From: JANRKN01 sp033763435
GTDB taxonomy: Bacteria > Planctomycetota > Phycisphaerae > Phycisphaerales > UBA1924
Assembly: GCA_033763435.1 (NCBI GenBank)
Contig: JANRKN010000065.1
Location: 1 to 9,659 of the forward strand
Length of the DNA stretch: 9,659 nt
Direction: 5' to 3'
Both the position numbers and the translations under genes were made by a program. Numbering within the stretch: the stretch's first letter is position 1; each line of letters begins with the position of its first letter. This document shows positions 1 through 6,996 of the stretch, piece after piece. The notes below the pieces were generated by a model that was not told the origin of the DNA, did no database searches, and saw nothing but the letters and a program-made list of their open reading frames with translations.

Positions 1-131
1 GCGCCACGGGGGCGGGGGGGGGGGCCGGACCCCGCCGTGCCCCCCCCCGGGGGGGGGGGGGGTTGCGTTAACCCGGGGCCCGGGGGGGGGGGCCCAATCC
101 GCGGGGGGGGGTGGGGGGGGGGGGGGGGGGA
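1..131. other. Poly-G low-complexity contig edge
   Basis: This stretch is dominated by long G runs broken by short C-rich pieces and holds no credible gene. Ordinary mixed sequence begins abruptly near 131. The pattern fits low-quality read ends or a two-colour-chemistry poly-G artefact at a contig end better than genomic sequence. Open frames crossing it read as glycine and proline strings and continue antisense to serC, so they are not genes. Confidence 0.7.
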
Positions 132-140
132 TCCAGTGAA

Positions 141-176
141 AGAAAAACGCCCACGGGAATCGGTCCCGTGGGCGTT
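141..176 (-). terminator. Rho-independent terminator of serC
   Basis: The arms 146-158 and 164-176 are perfect 13-bp inverted repeats (AACGCCCACGGGA against TCCCGTGGGCGTT) around a 5-nt loop. Read on the minus strand, the stem runs directly into TTTTTCTTT, the expected U-tract. It lies about 26 bp past the serC stop codon, so it is the transcription end of that gene. The plus-strand side has only a weaker T-rich flank (GTCTTTG), so it acts mainly on the minus strand. Confidence 0.9.
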
Positions 177-201
177 GTCTTTGTGCGGTGGTGTGGTCGG
201 T

Positions 202-1287
202 TCAGCCGTGCTTCTTCTCAAAGTCGCGCATGAACTGGGCGAGGGCAACGCAGCCTTCGCGGGGGAAGGCGTTGTAGGTGCTGGCGCGCATGCCGCCGGT
301 CGCGCGGTGGCCCTTGAGCCCGTCCATGCCGTGCTTGCCCGCTTCCTTGCAGAAGAGGTCATCAAGCTCGGCCGAGGGCGTGCGGAACGTGATGTTCATC
401 AGCGAGCGCGAGTCGGCGCGGGCGTGGCCCTTGTAGAACTTGGACTGGTCGAGCACGCCGTAGATCAGCCCGGCCTTTTCCTTGTTGTACGTTTCGAAGT
501 GCTTCACGCCGCCCATCTTCTTCATCCACTTCAGCACGACGCCCACGGCATAGATCGAGAACGCCGGCGGCGTGTTGTGCCGCGAGCCGTCCTTGGCGTG
601 CACCGCGTACTTGAGCATCGTCGGCAGCGGGCGCTTGGGCTCCAGCAGGTCGTCGCGGATGATCACCACCGTCGTGCCCGCCGGGCCCACGTTCTTCTGC
701 GCGCCCGCGTAGATCAGCCCGAACTTCGAGATGTCGCACGGGCGCGAGACAAAGTCGCTCGACATGTCGCAGACCAGCGGCACGCCCTCGGGGCAGGCCG
801 GAATGCGGTGGAACTCGGTCCCGTAGATCGTGTTGTTCGAGGTGTAGTGCACATACGCCGGGCGCGCCGAGTACTTCAGCTCGCTGTCCGACGGGATGTA
901 CGAGTGGTTCGCGCCCTTGCTCGACGCGGCCTCGTGGACGTTGCCGTAGAACTTGGCTTCCTCGGCCGATTTCTCAGCCCAATAGCCCGTCACGAGGTAG
1001 TCCGCCGTGCCGCCCTCGGGCAGCATGTTCGCGGGCACCATGAAGTTCTGCGTCGTCGCGCCGCCGGTCAGGAACAGCACCTTGTAGTTCTTGGGGATCG
1101 AGGCGACCTCGCGCATGTCCGCCTCGGCCTCCTCAAGCACCTTGTCAAACACCTTGCCGCGGTGCGAGTGCTCGAGGATGCCGATCCCCGAACCCGCAAT
1201 GTTCCACACGTCCTGGCGGATCTGCTGGAGGACTTCCTCCGCGAGGCAGCCCGGGCCGGCCGAGAAGTTGAAGATCCGTTCGCTCAT
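202..1287 (-). CDS. serC: Phosphoserine aminotransferase SerC
   Basis: SerC is a cytosolic PLP enzyme that transfers an amino group from glutamate to 3-phosphohydroxypyruvate, giving phosphoserine in serine biosynthesis; it often also acts in pyridoxal phosphate synthesis. The 361-residue protein has the family's usual length. It opens with the diagnostic FNFSAGP (residues 6-12). Other family features are GGATTQ (75-80), the cofactor-binding DMSSDF (174-179, Asp174), the Schiff-base lysine Lys198 in YAGAQKNVGPAG, and the C-terminal GHRATGGMRAS (326-336). The ATG is preceded by AAGGAG seven bases upstream (1295-1300), which fixes the start. No serA or other serine gene adjoins it. It appears monocistronic, with its own terminator and a divergent neighbour. 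The identification is secure. Confidence 0.97.
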   Translation of the reverse strand: MSERIFNFSAGPGCLAEEVLQQIRQDVWNIAGSGIGILEHSHRGKVFDKVLEEAEADMREVASIPKNYKVLFLTGGATTQNFMVPANMLPEGGTADYLVTGYWAEKSAEEAKFYGNVHEAASSKGANHSYIPSDSELKYSARPAYVHYTSNNTIYGTEFHRIPACPEGVPLVCDMSSDFVSRPCDISKFGLIYAGAQKNVGPAGTTVVIIRDDLLEPKRPLPTMLKYAVHAKDGSRHNTPPAFSIYAVGVVLKWMKKMGGVKHFETYNKEKAGLIYGVLDQSKFYKGHARADSRSLMNITFRTPSAELDDLFCKEAGKHGMDGLKGHRATGGMRASTYNAFPREGCVALAQFMRDFEKKHG

Positions 1288-1310
1288 GGCGGTACTCCTT
1301 CGTCATCCGC

Positions 1311-1316
1311 AGGATA
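1311..1316 (-). promoter_or_regulatory. Candidate -10 box of serC
   Basis: On the minus strand this reads TATCCT (4 of 6 matches to TATAAT). It sits 23 bases before the serC ATG, which would leave a leader of roughly 17 nt containing the AAGGAG ribosome site. No good -35 hexamer is visible. A perfect CCGGGCCCGG palindrome lies immediately upstream (1320-1329). The placement is an inference from spacing. Confidence 0.3.
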
Positions 1317-1505
1317 GGACCGGGCCCGGCGGGCCAGACGAACGACGGCGCGGGCGCGTCCCAAGGCGAGGGCGCCCGCGGTATGCTGGGCTCGGGACGT
1401 GCCTGTCGGCTCCGGAGTGCGAAAAACGTTTCGGTGGGCAGGCGCCGCGGGTCGATACATCATGCGGCCCAGGGATCGCCGCGGGGAATGGAGGCTTGTT
1501 TGCGC

Positions 1506-2429
1506 ATGGGATCCACTCGCATCGCTCGCTCGCTCATCGCTCTCGCGGGCGTTCTGGGCTTGGCTTCTGCGCTGGGCGGCTGCCACTCCGCGCCGCCGAC
1601 GCTTACCCAGGCCAAGCTCGCCACCGACGCCGACGTCAACGCGCGCGCCAAGGAATACTGGGTCAACGAGGGTTTGACCTTCAAGCCCAAGCCCGGCCAG
1701 AAGCCGCGGGTCGTCATCGCCGAGTTCAGCGTCGAGGTCGTGACCGTCAAGCTGCTGGGCCTGCTCGGCTCGCGCCCGGTCGTCGGCGCCGACGAGTTCT
1801 CGATCACCGGCGGCGCGCTCACGCTCCTGGGCGTGGGCAAGGAGCAGGCCGAGCTCAAGGTCGAGACCATGAAGGCCCTGCCCGACCGCCTCTTGCCGAT
1901 GTTCGAGAAGGAACTCGAGGCCCGTGGCTACGAAGTGCTCCCGCGGCTTCAGGTCCAAGGCGCGCCCAGCTATCTCGCGCTTCAGGGCCTCGAGCCCACC
2001 GAGGCCTACGGCCTGCAGGCGATCAATGTCGTCGGCTCCGACACGGGCCGGCCCAAGGAAGTGGTCGTGTATCCCGCAACGGGTCTCAAGACGCTGCGCG
2101 AAGACCTGCCTCGGGAAAAGATGCGGGCCCTGCTCGCCGAGACCGGGTCGGACTTGGCGCTCCGCGTGCGGATCCGCGTGGGCGTCGATGAGGGCCGCGC
2201 AACAGTCGAGCGCGATTCGATCGTCCGCGCCGTCTGGGCCGATTCGGCGGGCACAGCCTTCGGCCAGCTCAAGAGCCTCAAGTCCATCCGGTCCGACGCC
2301 GAGATCGCCAAGAAGGAATTCACGCCCATCAAGGGCGACGTCTGGATGGTCAACGACACGCTCTACCAGTCCGAGCTCGCGCGGATGTTCCGGCTCTACG
2401 CCCGTATGGGCGCGCGCCAGATGAACTGA
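1506..2429 (+). CDS. Uncharacterised lipoprotein
   Basis: The product is a 307-residue exported protein of unrecognised family. With the chosen ATG it starts MGSTRIARS, followed by a hydrophobic stretch (10-23) and the lipobox-like L-G-G-C with the lipidated Cys at 26, so it should be membrane-anchored and periplasmic. GGAGG at 1490-1494 favours this start; an in-frame ATG at 1488 lacks a good site, and 1383 would put about 40 charged residues ahead of the signal. The mature part looks alpha/beta: a strand RVVIAEFSVEVV (68-79), an amphipathic helix ending in GYEVLP (near 125-146), a strand-rich segment SDLALRVRIRVGV (215-227), and a basic C-terminal helix (283-307). This layout faintly recalls CsgG/TolB-N-type periplasmic domains, but I cannot assign it. 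It is divergent from serC and convergent with yhhQ, only 16 bp away, with no obvious terminator between. Confidence 0.75.
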   Translation: MGSTRIARSLIALAGVLGLASALGGCHSAPPTLTQAKLATDADVNARAKEYWVNEGLTFKPKPGQKPRVVIAEFSVEVVTVKLLGLLGSRPVVGADEFSITGGALTLLGVGKEQAELKVETMKALPDRLLPMFEKELEARGYEVLPRLQVQGAPSYLALQGLEPTEAYGLQAINVVGSDTGRPKEVVVYPATGLKTLREDLPREKMRALLAETGSDLALRVRIRVGVDEGRATVERDSIVRAVWADSAGTAFGQLKSLKSIRSDAEIAKKEFTPIKGDVWMVNDTLYQSELARMFRLYARMGARQMN

Positions 2430-2445
2430 GGCTGGTCCGCGCGGG

Positions 2446-3267
2446 TCAGTCCTTGAGGCTGAACGGCGTGAAGTTCGTGTCGGTGTCGTAGAAGTCTTCC
2501 TTCTCGGCCTTCTTGAGGAAGCCGACGACCGCGTACGTGACAGGCGTGAAGAGCACTTCGACCGACACCTTGAAGAGCCAGTTGAATGCCGCGACCTTGA
2601 AGACCGTGTCCGCCGCCCAGCCCTGACTGAGTGAGTCGGGCAGGCTCACGCCCATGGCCTTGCCGATCGGCGCGAGCGACGCGAACGCAAGCGGATAGAA
2701 CACGAGGCTGTCGACCGCCTGGCCGCACATCGTGGAACCCACCGTGCGCGTCCAGAGCAGCCTGCCCTTGGTGAGCAGCTTCATCTTGGCCATCACATAC
2801 GAGTTGACGAAATCGCCGAGCCAGAACGCGAGGATCGACGCGACGACGATGCGCCAGGTGTTGCCGAACACCATCTCAACCGCGGGGACGTACTTCTCGT
2901 TGAACGGCTCGTTGGGATTGGCGGGCAGCGCGATGACGACGTTGGCCATGATCGTCGCGAAGATCATCGCGCCAAAGCCCGCCCAGATGACCTTGCGCGT
3001 CCGCGCGTAGCCGTACACCTCAGTGAGGATGTCGCCGAAGATGTAGCTGATCGGGAAGAAGATGTTCCCGGCGCCGAAGACCAGCGCCGCGCCGATCAGC
3101 GGCACCTCAAAGGGCAGCGAGATCGCACAGCTCTTGCCCGGCCCGATCAGGTTCGAGCAGAGCAGCACGGTCACAAACCCCGCCATCACGAGGTCGTAGT
3201 ACTTGTAATGCCGGTGCCGATCGTGCGACGCCGATGCCACAGCCGCCGTGATGTTCTGGTCGCTCAC
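2446..3267 (-). CDS. yhhQ: Queuosine precursor transporter (YhhQ family)
   Basis: This is an inner-membrane uptake protein for the deazaguanine precursors preQ0/preQ1, which are used to make queuosine in tRNA. At 273 residues it is somewhat longer than many family members, owing to polar tails at both ends. Family signatures are FPISYIFGDILTEVYGY (71-87) followed by R-x-x-x-W, the GDFVNSYVMAKMK segment (151-163), and TVGSTMCGQAVDS (175-187). About six hydrophobic segments are visible, near 25-41, 56-80, 92-114, 139-157, 185-205 and 221-251. The start codon is GTG (CAC on the plus strand at 3265-3267), with AGGA seven bases upstream; the next Met is inside the first membrane segment. It lies 141 bp downstream of aroDE on the same strand, so co-transcription is possible but not shown. 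No queuosine synthesis gene is in the window. Confidence 0.9.
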   Translation of the reverse strand: MSDQNITAAVASASHDRHRHYKYYDLVMAGFVTVLLCSNLIGPGKSCAISLPFEVPLIGAALVFGAGNIFFPISYIFGDILTEVYGYARTRKVIWAGFGAMIFATIMANVVIALPANPNEPFNEKYVPAVEMVFGNTWRIVVASILAFWLGDFVNSYVMAKMKLLTKGRLLWTRTVGSTMCGQAVDSLVFYPLAFASLAPIGKAMGVSLPDSLSQGWAADTVFKVAAFNWLFKVSVEVLFTPVTYAVVGFLKKAEKEDFYDTDTNFTPFSLKD

Positions 3268-3408
3268 TCAGACGTCCTGTTCTCGCCCCGGATGGGATGC
3301 GCTTCGCCCGCCGGGCTCGGCCCGATTCGGGGCCCGACGCGGCGTCACGCTTGCGAGACTTCTCACGCGAGCAGTCTACACGATCCGCCGACCACCCGTC
3401 CGACGCGC

Positions 3409-5055
3409 TCAGCCTCCGCCGGAAGCCTTCGGCGCAAGCCGCGCCCGCACGAGACGGTCAAACTCCGCGATCGGCGCGCTCGCGCCCGTCCAGCCCTCAA
3501 ACTGCATCGCGGCCTGGCGCACGAACATCCCCACGCCGTCGGCCGTCGCGTAGCCCAGCGCCTCCGCGCGCGCCAGCGTCGGCGTCCGGATCGGGTTGTA
3601 CACCGTGTCGAACACCAGCACCTCTTTCGACGCCAGGCCGTGCTCGGGCAGCGCGCTCTCCTGCGCCGCCGGGCCCGAGGCCATTCCCGCCGGCGTCGCG
3701 TTGACCAGAGCCCGCGCCCGCGAAGCCTTCAGCATCTCCAGCCCCTCCGCACGCACCGAGCCCGCGCCGGCATGCGGTGTCAGATCCCGCGCCAGCGCCT
3801 CCGCCCGTTCGCGCGTCCGGTTGTACACCGTCACGTGGGCCCCCGCGCGGGCGCAGCCCAGTGCGATGCCGCGCGCGACGCCCCCGGCGCCCACGATCGC
3901 AATCTCCAGGCCCGCCAGCGCGCCCAGGCACTCCTCAAGCACGCCCACGGCCGCCGGAATGTCCGTGTTGCTCACGCGCACCCGCGCCGCTCGCCCCTGC
4001 GCATCGCGCTCGACCGTCACCGTGTTCGCGGCGCCCGTCGTCTGCGACAGTTCATCCAGCGCCCAGCCCGACTCGCGCGCGAGGCGCACGAGATTCTCCT
4101 TGTGCGGGATGGTCACCGAGCAGCCCGAAAAATCCAGCCTCGGATGATCGATCAGCTCGCCGAGCGTCGCCTTGAGGCTCTCAAACCCTTCCGCGATCGG
4201 CAGCGGCAGGTATACGCCGTCGAACCCCGCGCGGGCGAACCCAGCGTTGTGCACCAGCGGGCTCATCGAATGACCCACGGGCATCCCCACGACGCCGAAG
4301 ACGCGCGTCCGCGCGGTGATCGAACGCACGCGGTACAGGTCGAGCATCTCCGCAAGCGTCGGCTGCCCGGGCGCCGTGGTCTGCGCGGGCCTCAGCGCGG
4401 CAAACGTCAGAAACGCGCCAAACTTGAACGCCAGCACCCGTGAGAGCAGCCCGAACTCGCCCATCCCGAGCGCGATCATCGGCCGATCGCTCTCGGTCAC
4501 CAGGTCCAGCAGCTCGAGGTTGTCCCGCAGCGACCGCGCGAGATACGCCACCTTGATCACCCGCGGCGCTTCCTGCTCGCGCGCGACCAGCAGCCGCCTC
4601 GTCAGGTCCGTCGGCCGGCCCTTGAAGTCGTGCATCGACAGGATCAGCGACGTCCGCAGGTCGCGGAGCTGCGCTGGGTGATCGACCGCGAGATTGATCT
4701 TCTGGCGGATGTTCTCCGAGGCGACGTACGACGCGAGCTCAAAGTCCAGATACCTCGGCGGAACCTCGCCCGCGCCCGAGGCCGTGCCCAGACGCTCATA
4801 GAGCGAAACGCGGTCCATCTCGGGCCCGTCGTAGCCGCCGCCCTCGGCCGCGGATCGGCAGGTGATGATGCAAGGCAAAGGCGAGTTCGCGCACAGGTCG
4901 AGCGCAAGCCGCTCCTCGAGCGCATCGCCCGAGCCCGAAAACACCTCGTCTATGCGGAACTCGACGAGGTCCGCGCCCGCGCGTTTGGCAAGCGTCGCGT
5001 CGTCGATCGCCTGGGCGAAGTCATGAACGGTGATGGGCACGCAGAGCAGCGTCAT
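3409..5055 (-). CDS. aroDE: Bifunctional 3-dehydroquinate dehydratase / shikimate dehydrogenase
   Basis: This fusion catalyses steps three and four of the shikimate pathway: dehydration of 3-dehydroquinate, then NADPH-dependent reduction to shikimate. The 548-residue protein has a type I AroD domain (about 1-245) with EFRID (32-36), CRSAAEGG (66-73), His142 in SMHDF, the Schiff-base Lys168, Arg206 and APGQ (228-231). The AroE domain (about 250-548) has VGHSMSP (260-266), catalytic Lys319 in TIPHKEN, GAANT (341-345), Asp365 in NTD, the Rossmann loop IVGAGGVARG (387-396), the NADP-selecting NRT (412-414) and Gln514 in RQAAMQFE. All expected catalytic residues of both halves are present. The ATG overlaps the upstream stop as ATGA and has no purine-rich ribosome site, so it is probably reached by translational coupling. 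An in-frame extension upstream, to 5439, is only antiphase reading of the flavoprotein gene. Confidence 0.96.
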   Translation of the reverse strand: MTLLCVPITVHDFAQAIDDATLAKRAGADLVEFRIDEVFSGSGDALEERLALDLCANSPLPCIITCRSAAEGGGYDGPEMDRVSLYERLGTASGAGEVPPRYLDFELASYVASENIRQKINLAVDHPAQLRDLRTSLILSMHDFKGRPTDLTRRLLVAREQEAPRVIKVAYLARSLRDNLELLDLVTESDRPMIALGMGEFGLLSRVLAFKFGAFLTFAALRPAQTTAPGQPTLAEMLDLYRVRSITARTRVFGVVGMPVGHSMSPLVHNAGFARAGFDGVYLPLPIAEGFESLKATLGELIDHPRLDFSGCSVTIPHKENLVRLARESGWALDELSQTTGAANTVTVERDAQGRAARVRVSNTDIPAAVGVLEECLGALAGLEIAIVGAGGVARGIALGCARAGAHVTVYNRTRERAEALARDLTPHAGAGSVRAEGLEMLKASRARALVNATPAGMASGPAAQESALPEHGLASKEVLVFDTVYNPIRTPTLARAEALGYATADGVGMFVRQAAMQFEGWTGASAPIAEFDRLVRARLAPKASGGG

Positions 5056-6434
5056 GCGGGAGGGAGGGTACCCGCAGCGAGCGCCGTGCCGCAGGCTTGG
5101 CCCGCGGTGAAGCCCGAGGCCCAAGCCCACTGAAAGTTGAACCCGCCGATGCGCCCGTCGACATCGAGAATCTCGCCGCACAGGTGCAGCCCCGGGCACG
5201 CGCGGCTCTCCATCGTCTCGAGCCTCACTTCGCCCAAGGGCACTCCCCCGGCGGTCACCTCGGCGAACGTAAAGCCCCGGTCGCCCGTGATCTCGACCGG
5301 CAGATCGGTGACCAGCCGCGCGATCGCCCGCCGCTGGTCGCGCGTGAGCGTCGCGCCCGTCGCCTGTCCCACATCGCGCAGGCCCGCCTCGGCAAGCAAC
5401 GCCCGCGCAAGCCGCTCGGGGAGGCGGAGCCCATCGCACAGCAGCCGGAGCACCGAGCCGCGCCCGAGCGTCTGAAGCCGCTGGTCGAGCGTTTCCTCCT
5501 TGAGCTCCGGCACGAGGGCGACGTGCAGCCTGGGCATGGGTGCGCCGCTCGGCGTCGCGGCGATCGCGTCGAGCAGATAGCGCGAGATATCCAGCGCCGC
5601 CGGGCCCGAGAGCCCGAAGTGCGTGAAGAGCAGGTCGTTCTCGAACGATTCCAGGCGCTTGCCGGTTCCCGAGACGAGCGTGACGCGCGCGCGGAGAGCA
5701 ATCCCTGAGAGCTCCCGAAGAAAGTGCTTCTCGGGCAGCAGCAGCGGCACCAGCGCGGGGAAAATGCGCGAAGTGGTGGTGTGCCCCAGCGCGCGCGCGA
5801 GGGCGTAGCCCGCGCCATCGGACCCCGAGCGCGGCAAGGCCATCCCGCCCGTCGCAAGGATCACCCGCGCCGCGCGGATCTCACTGGGGCCTGAGGTGTG
5901 CGAGGCGTCGCCCGCGAAAGCGCGTTGAACGACGAACTCCGCCCCGTCGCGAGAGATCGAGCCCGCGCGCCACGGATGGCGGATCGTCGCCCCCGCGTCG
6001 CGCACGGCGCTCAGCAGCGCATCGAGCACCGTCTGCGCGTCGTCGGTTGTCGGGAACAGCTTCCCGGTCTCTTCGCGCTTGAGTTCCACGCCGCGCTCGG
6101 CAAAGAACGCGACCGTGTCCTCGACGGTGAAGCGCCCCAGCACCTTGCGGACGGCGTGCCGCGACGAGCCCGCGTAGGCCGACTCATCCACGCGGTGGTG
6201 CGTGACGTTGCAGCGCCCGCCCCCGGCAACAAGGATCTTCGCGCCCAGTTTCTTCGCGCCGTCGACCGCCAGCACCCGCGCGCCCGCGGGCGCGTTCCGT
6301 GCGGCAAAGATCGATGCAAACAAGCCCGCTGCCCCCGCGCCGATCACGAGCACGTCCACCTTCTCGGACGGGTTCGCCGCGCCCGGGGTCGGTGCCTCGG
6401 CCTGCGAAGTTGGGGGTTCGATCGTCTCGCTCAC
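5052..6434 (-). CDS. HI0933/YhiN-family FAD-dependent oxidoreductase
   Basis: The 460-residue flavoprotein belongs to the HI0933 (YhiN, sometimes labelled BaiN) family, whose physiological substrate is mostly unknown. An FAD Rossmann motif VIGAGAAGLFA is at 30-40. The family block KKLGAKILVAGGGRCNVTH follows at 61-79. FTHFGLSGPAALDIS is at 270-284, EVTAGGV at 392-398, and the C-terminal FAD-contacting block GLHLCGEILDVDGRIGG at 415-431 continues to GFTAG. An N-terminal extension of about 24 residues, rich in Pro, Ala and Glu, precedes the core. The start is GTG; the ATG seven bases upstream is out of frame. No Shine-Dalgarno is visible, but TATCAT lies 5 nt upstream, suggesting a leaderless message. 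Its TGA overlaps the aroDE ATG, which links expression of the two. A role in aromatic metabolism is only a guess from that coupling. Confidence 0.93.
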   Translation of the reverse strand: MSETIEPPTSQAEAPTPGAANPSEKVDVLVIGAGAAGLFASIFAARNAPAGARVLAVDGAKKLGAKILVAGGGRCNVTHHRVDESAYAGSSRHAVRKVLGRFTVEDTVAFFAERGVELKREETGKLFPTTDDAQTVLDALLSAVRDAGATIRHPWRAGSISRDGAEFVVQRAFAGDASHTSGPSEIRAARVILATGGMALPRSGSDGAGYALARALGHTTTSRIFPALVPLLLPEKHFLRELSGIALRARVTLVSGTGKRLESFENDLLFTHFGLSGPAALDISRYLLDAIAATPSGAPMPRLHVALVPELKEETLDQRLQTLGRGSVLRLLCDGLRLPERLARALLAEAGLRDVGQATGATLTRDQRRAIARLVTDLPVEITGDRGFTFAEVTAGGVPLGEVRLETMESRACPGLHLCGEILDVDGRIGGFNFQWAWASGFTAGQACGTALAAGTLPPA

Positions 6435-6439
6435 CGCGC

Positions 6440-6445
6440 ATGATA
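6440..6445 (-). promoter_or_regulatory. Candidate -10 box, possibly leaderless transcript
   Basis: The minus strand reads TATCAT (5 of 6 matches to TATAAT), separated by five bases from the GTG of the flavoprotein gene. This spacing would place the transcription start at or next to the start codon, consistent with the absence of a ribosome-binding site. No convincing -35 hexamer is seen. The box directly abuts the preceding hairpin. Confidence 0.35.
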
Positions 6446-6472
6446 AAGCCCGCGCGGCAGGCCAGCGGGCTT
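6446..6472 (-). terminator. Hairpin terminator of the PEP-CTERM gene
   Basis: The arms 6446-6453 and 6465-6472 (AAGCCCGC / GCGGGCTT) form a perfect 8-bp stem with an 11-nt loop. On the minus strand it is followed by TATCAT, giving only a short U-rich tail (CTTTAT). It lies 27 bp past the stop of the secreted-protein gene. The weak U-tract makes termination probable but possibly partial. Confidence 0.5.
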
Positions 6473-6485
6473 CCGTGACACGGAA
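6471..6485. repeat. Perfect 15-bp dyad (TTCCGTG-A-CACGGAA)
   Basis: Two 7-bp arms are exact inverted repeats around a single central base, and the dyad touches the neighbouring hairpin. As RNA it could form a 5-bp stem with a 5-nt loop; as DNA it has the form of a dimeric repressor site. It is about 36-50 bp upstream of the flavoprotein start, where an operator would be plausible. Function is unknown. Confidence 0.4.
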
Positions 6486-6498
6486 TGCTCAGATCGAA

Positions 6499-6864
6499 TC
6501 AGGCCCGACGGCGGCGCGAGGCGATCGCGATGCCCACGCCGATCAGCGCGAGGCTCCCCGGCGTCGGCACGAACGTGACGCTGCCTCCCGCGCCATCGAG
6601 CTTCGTCGGCGTCAGGTTCAGCTCAAGCCAGCGATCGTCGTCAGAATCGCCCCCGCCCGACGCCAAATCCGCGCTGCCCGAGCCGCTGCCGCCGCCCACG
6701 CCCAGCGTGCCCCCAAGGCCCGCGGAGGTGCCGGGCGTGAAGTTGCCCGCGTTGGGCGAGTTCAGCCCTGTCGTCGCGTCGGCCGGCTCGAAGATGCCGG
6801 GGCCAGCGGCCAGCGCGGGGCCCGTCAGCAGCGCAAGGGTCGCGATCGTGATCCGAATCGTCAT
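6499..6864 (-). CDS. Short secreted protein with PEP-CTERM-like sorting tail
   Basis: The 121-residue product has a signal peptide (MTIRITIATLALLTGPALAA, with likely cleavage after ALA or LAA). A low-complexity middle follows, rich in Gly, Ser and Asp (about 50-75). The tail begins VPTPGSLALIGVG (99-111) and ends in a hydrophobic stretch and RRRR. This tail is the three-part PEP-CTERM signal in a planctomycetal variant, with P-T-P in place of P-E-P. Exosortase would cleave it at the membrane and release or anchor the protein in the envelope. GGAGAG at 6872-6877, seven bases before the ATG, supports this start over an in-frame extension to 6975. The core WLELNLTPTKL has no recognised domain. 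It may be an envelope or matrix component; the exact role cannot be told. No exosortase gene is in the window. Confidence 0.8.
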   Translation of the reverse strand: MTIRITIATLALLTGPALAAGPGIFEPADATTGLNSPNAGNFTPGTSAGLGGTLGVGGGSGSGSADLASGGGDSDDDRWLELNLTPTKLDGAGGSVTFVPTPGSLALIGVGIAIASRRRRA

Positions 6865-6996
6865 GGTCAGTCTCTCCAGAAGTCGTTGACAGAGGCCGTT
6901 GGTTCGCATCGATCGGAAGTTCATGCCGCGGCAATCGCTCCCTCGCGACGCGGCACGGCCATAGCACAACCGCACCGGAAGCCCAGGCGCTTCTCG

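Noticed and set aside
37..1317. Long plus-strand open frame of 426 codons
   Set aside because: It begins in the poly-G artefact and runs antisense through serC; such antiphase frames are expected in GC-rich DNA, and the serC motifs are unambiguous on the other strand.
1383..1505. Upstream start giving a 348-residue lipoprotein
   Set aside because: It would place 41 Arg- and Ser-rich residues before the signal peptide and bury the lipobox. The ATG at 1506 has GGAGG upstream.
3268..3408. Possible preQ1 riboswitch before yhhQ
   Set aside because: No compact pseudoknot-like hairpin with an A-rich tail or sequestered ribosome site could be recognised in the 141-bp leader.
5056..5439. In-frame N-terminal extension of aroDE by 128 codons
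   Set aside because: It is an Arg/Gly-rich antiphase reading of the flavoprotein gene. The AroD domain begins at the ATG overlapping the flavoprotein stop.
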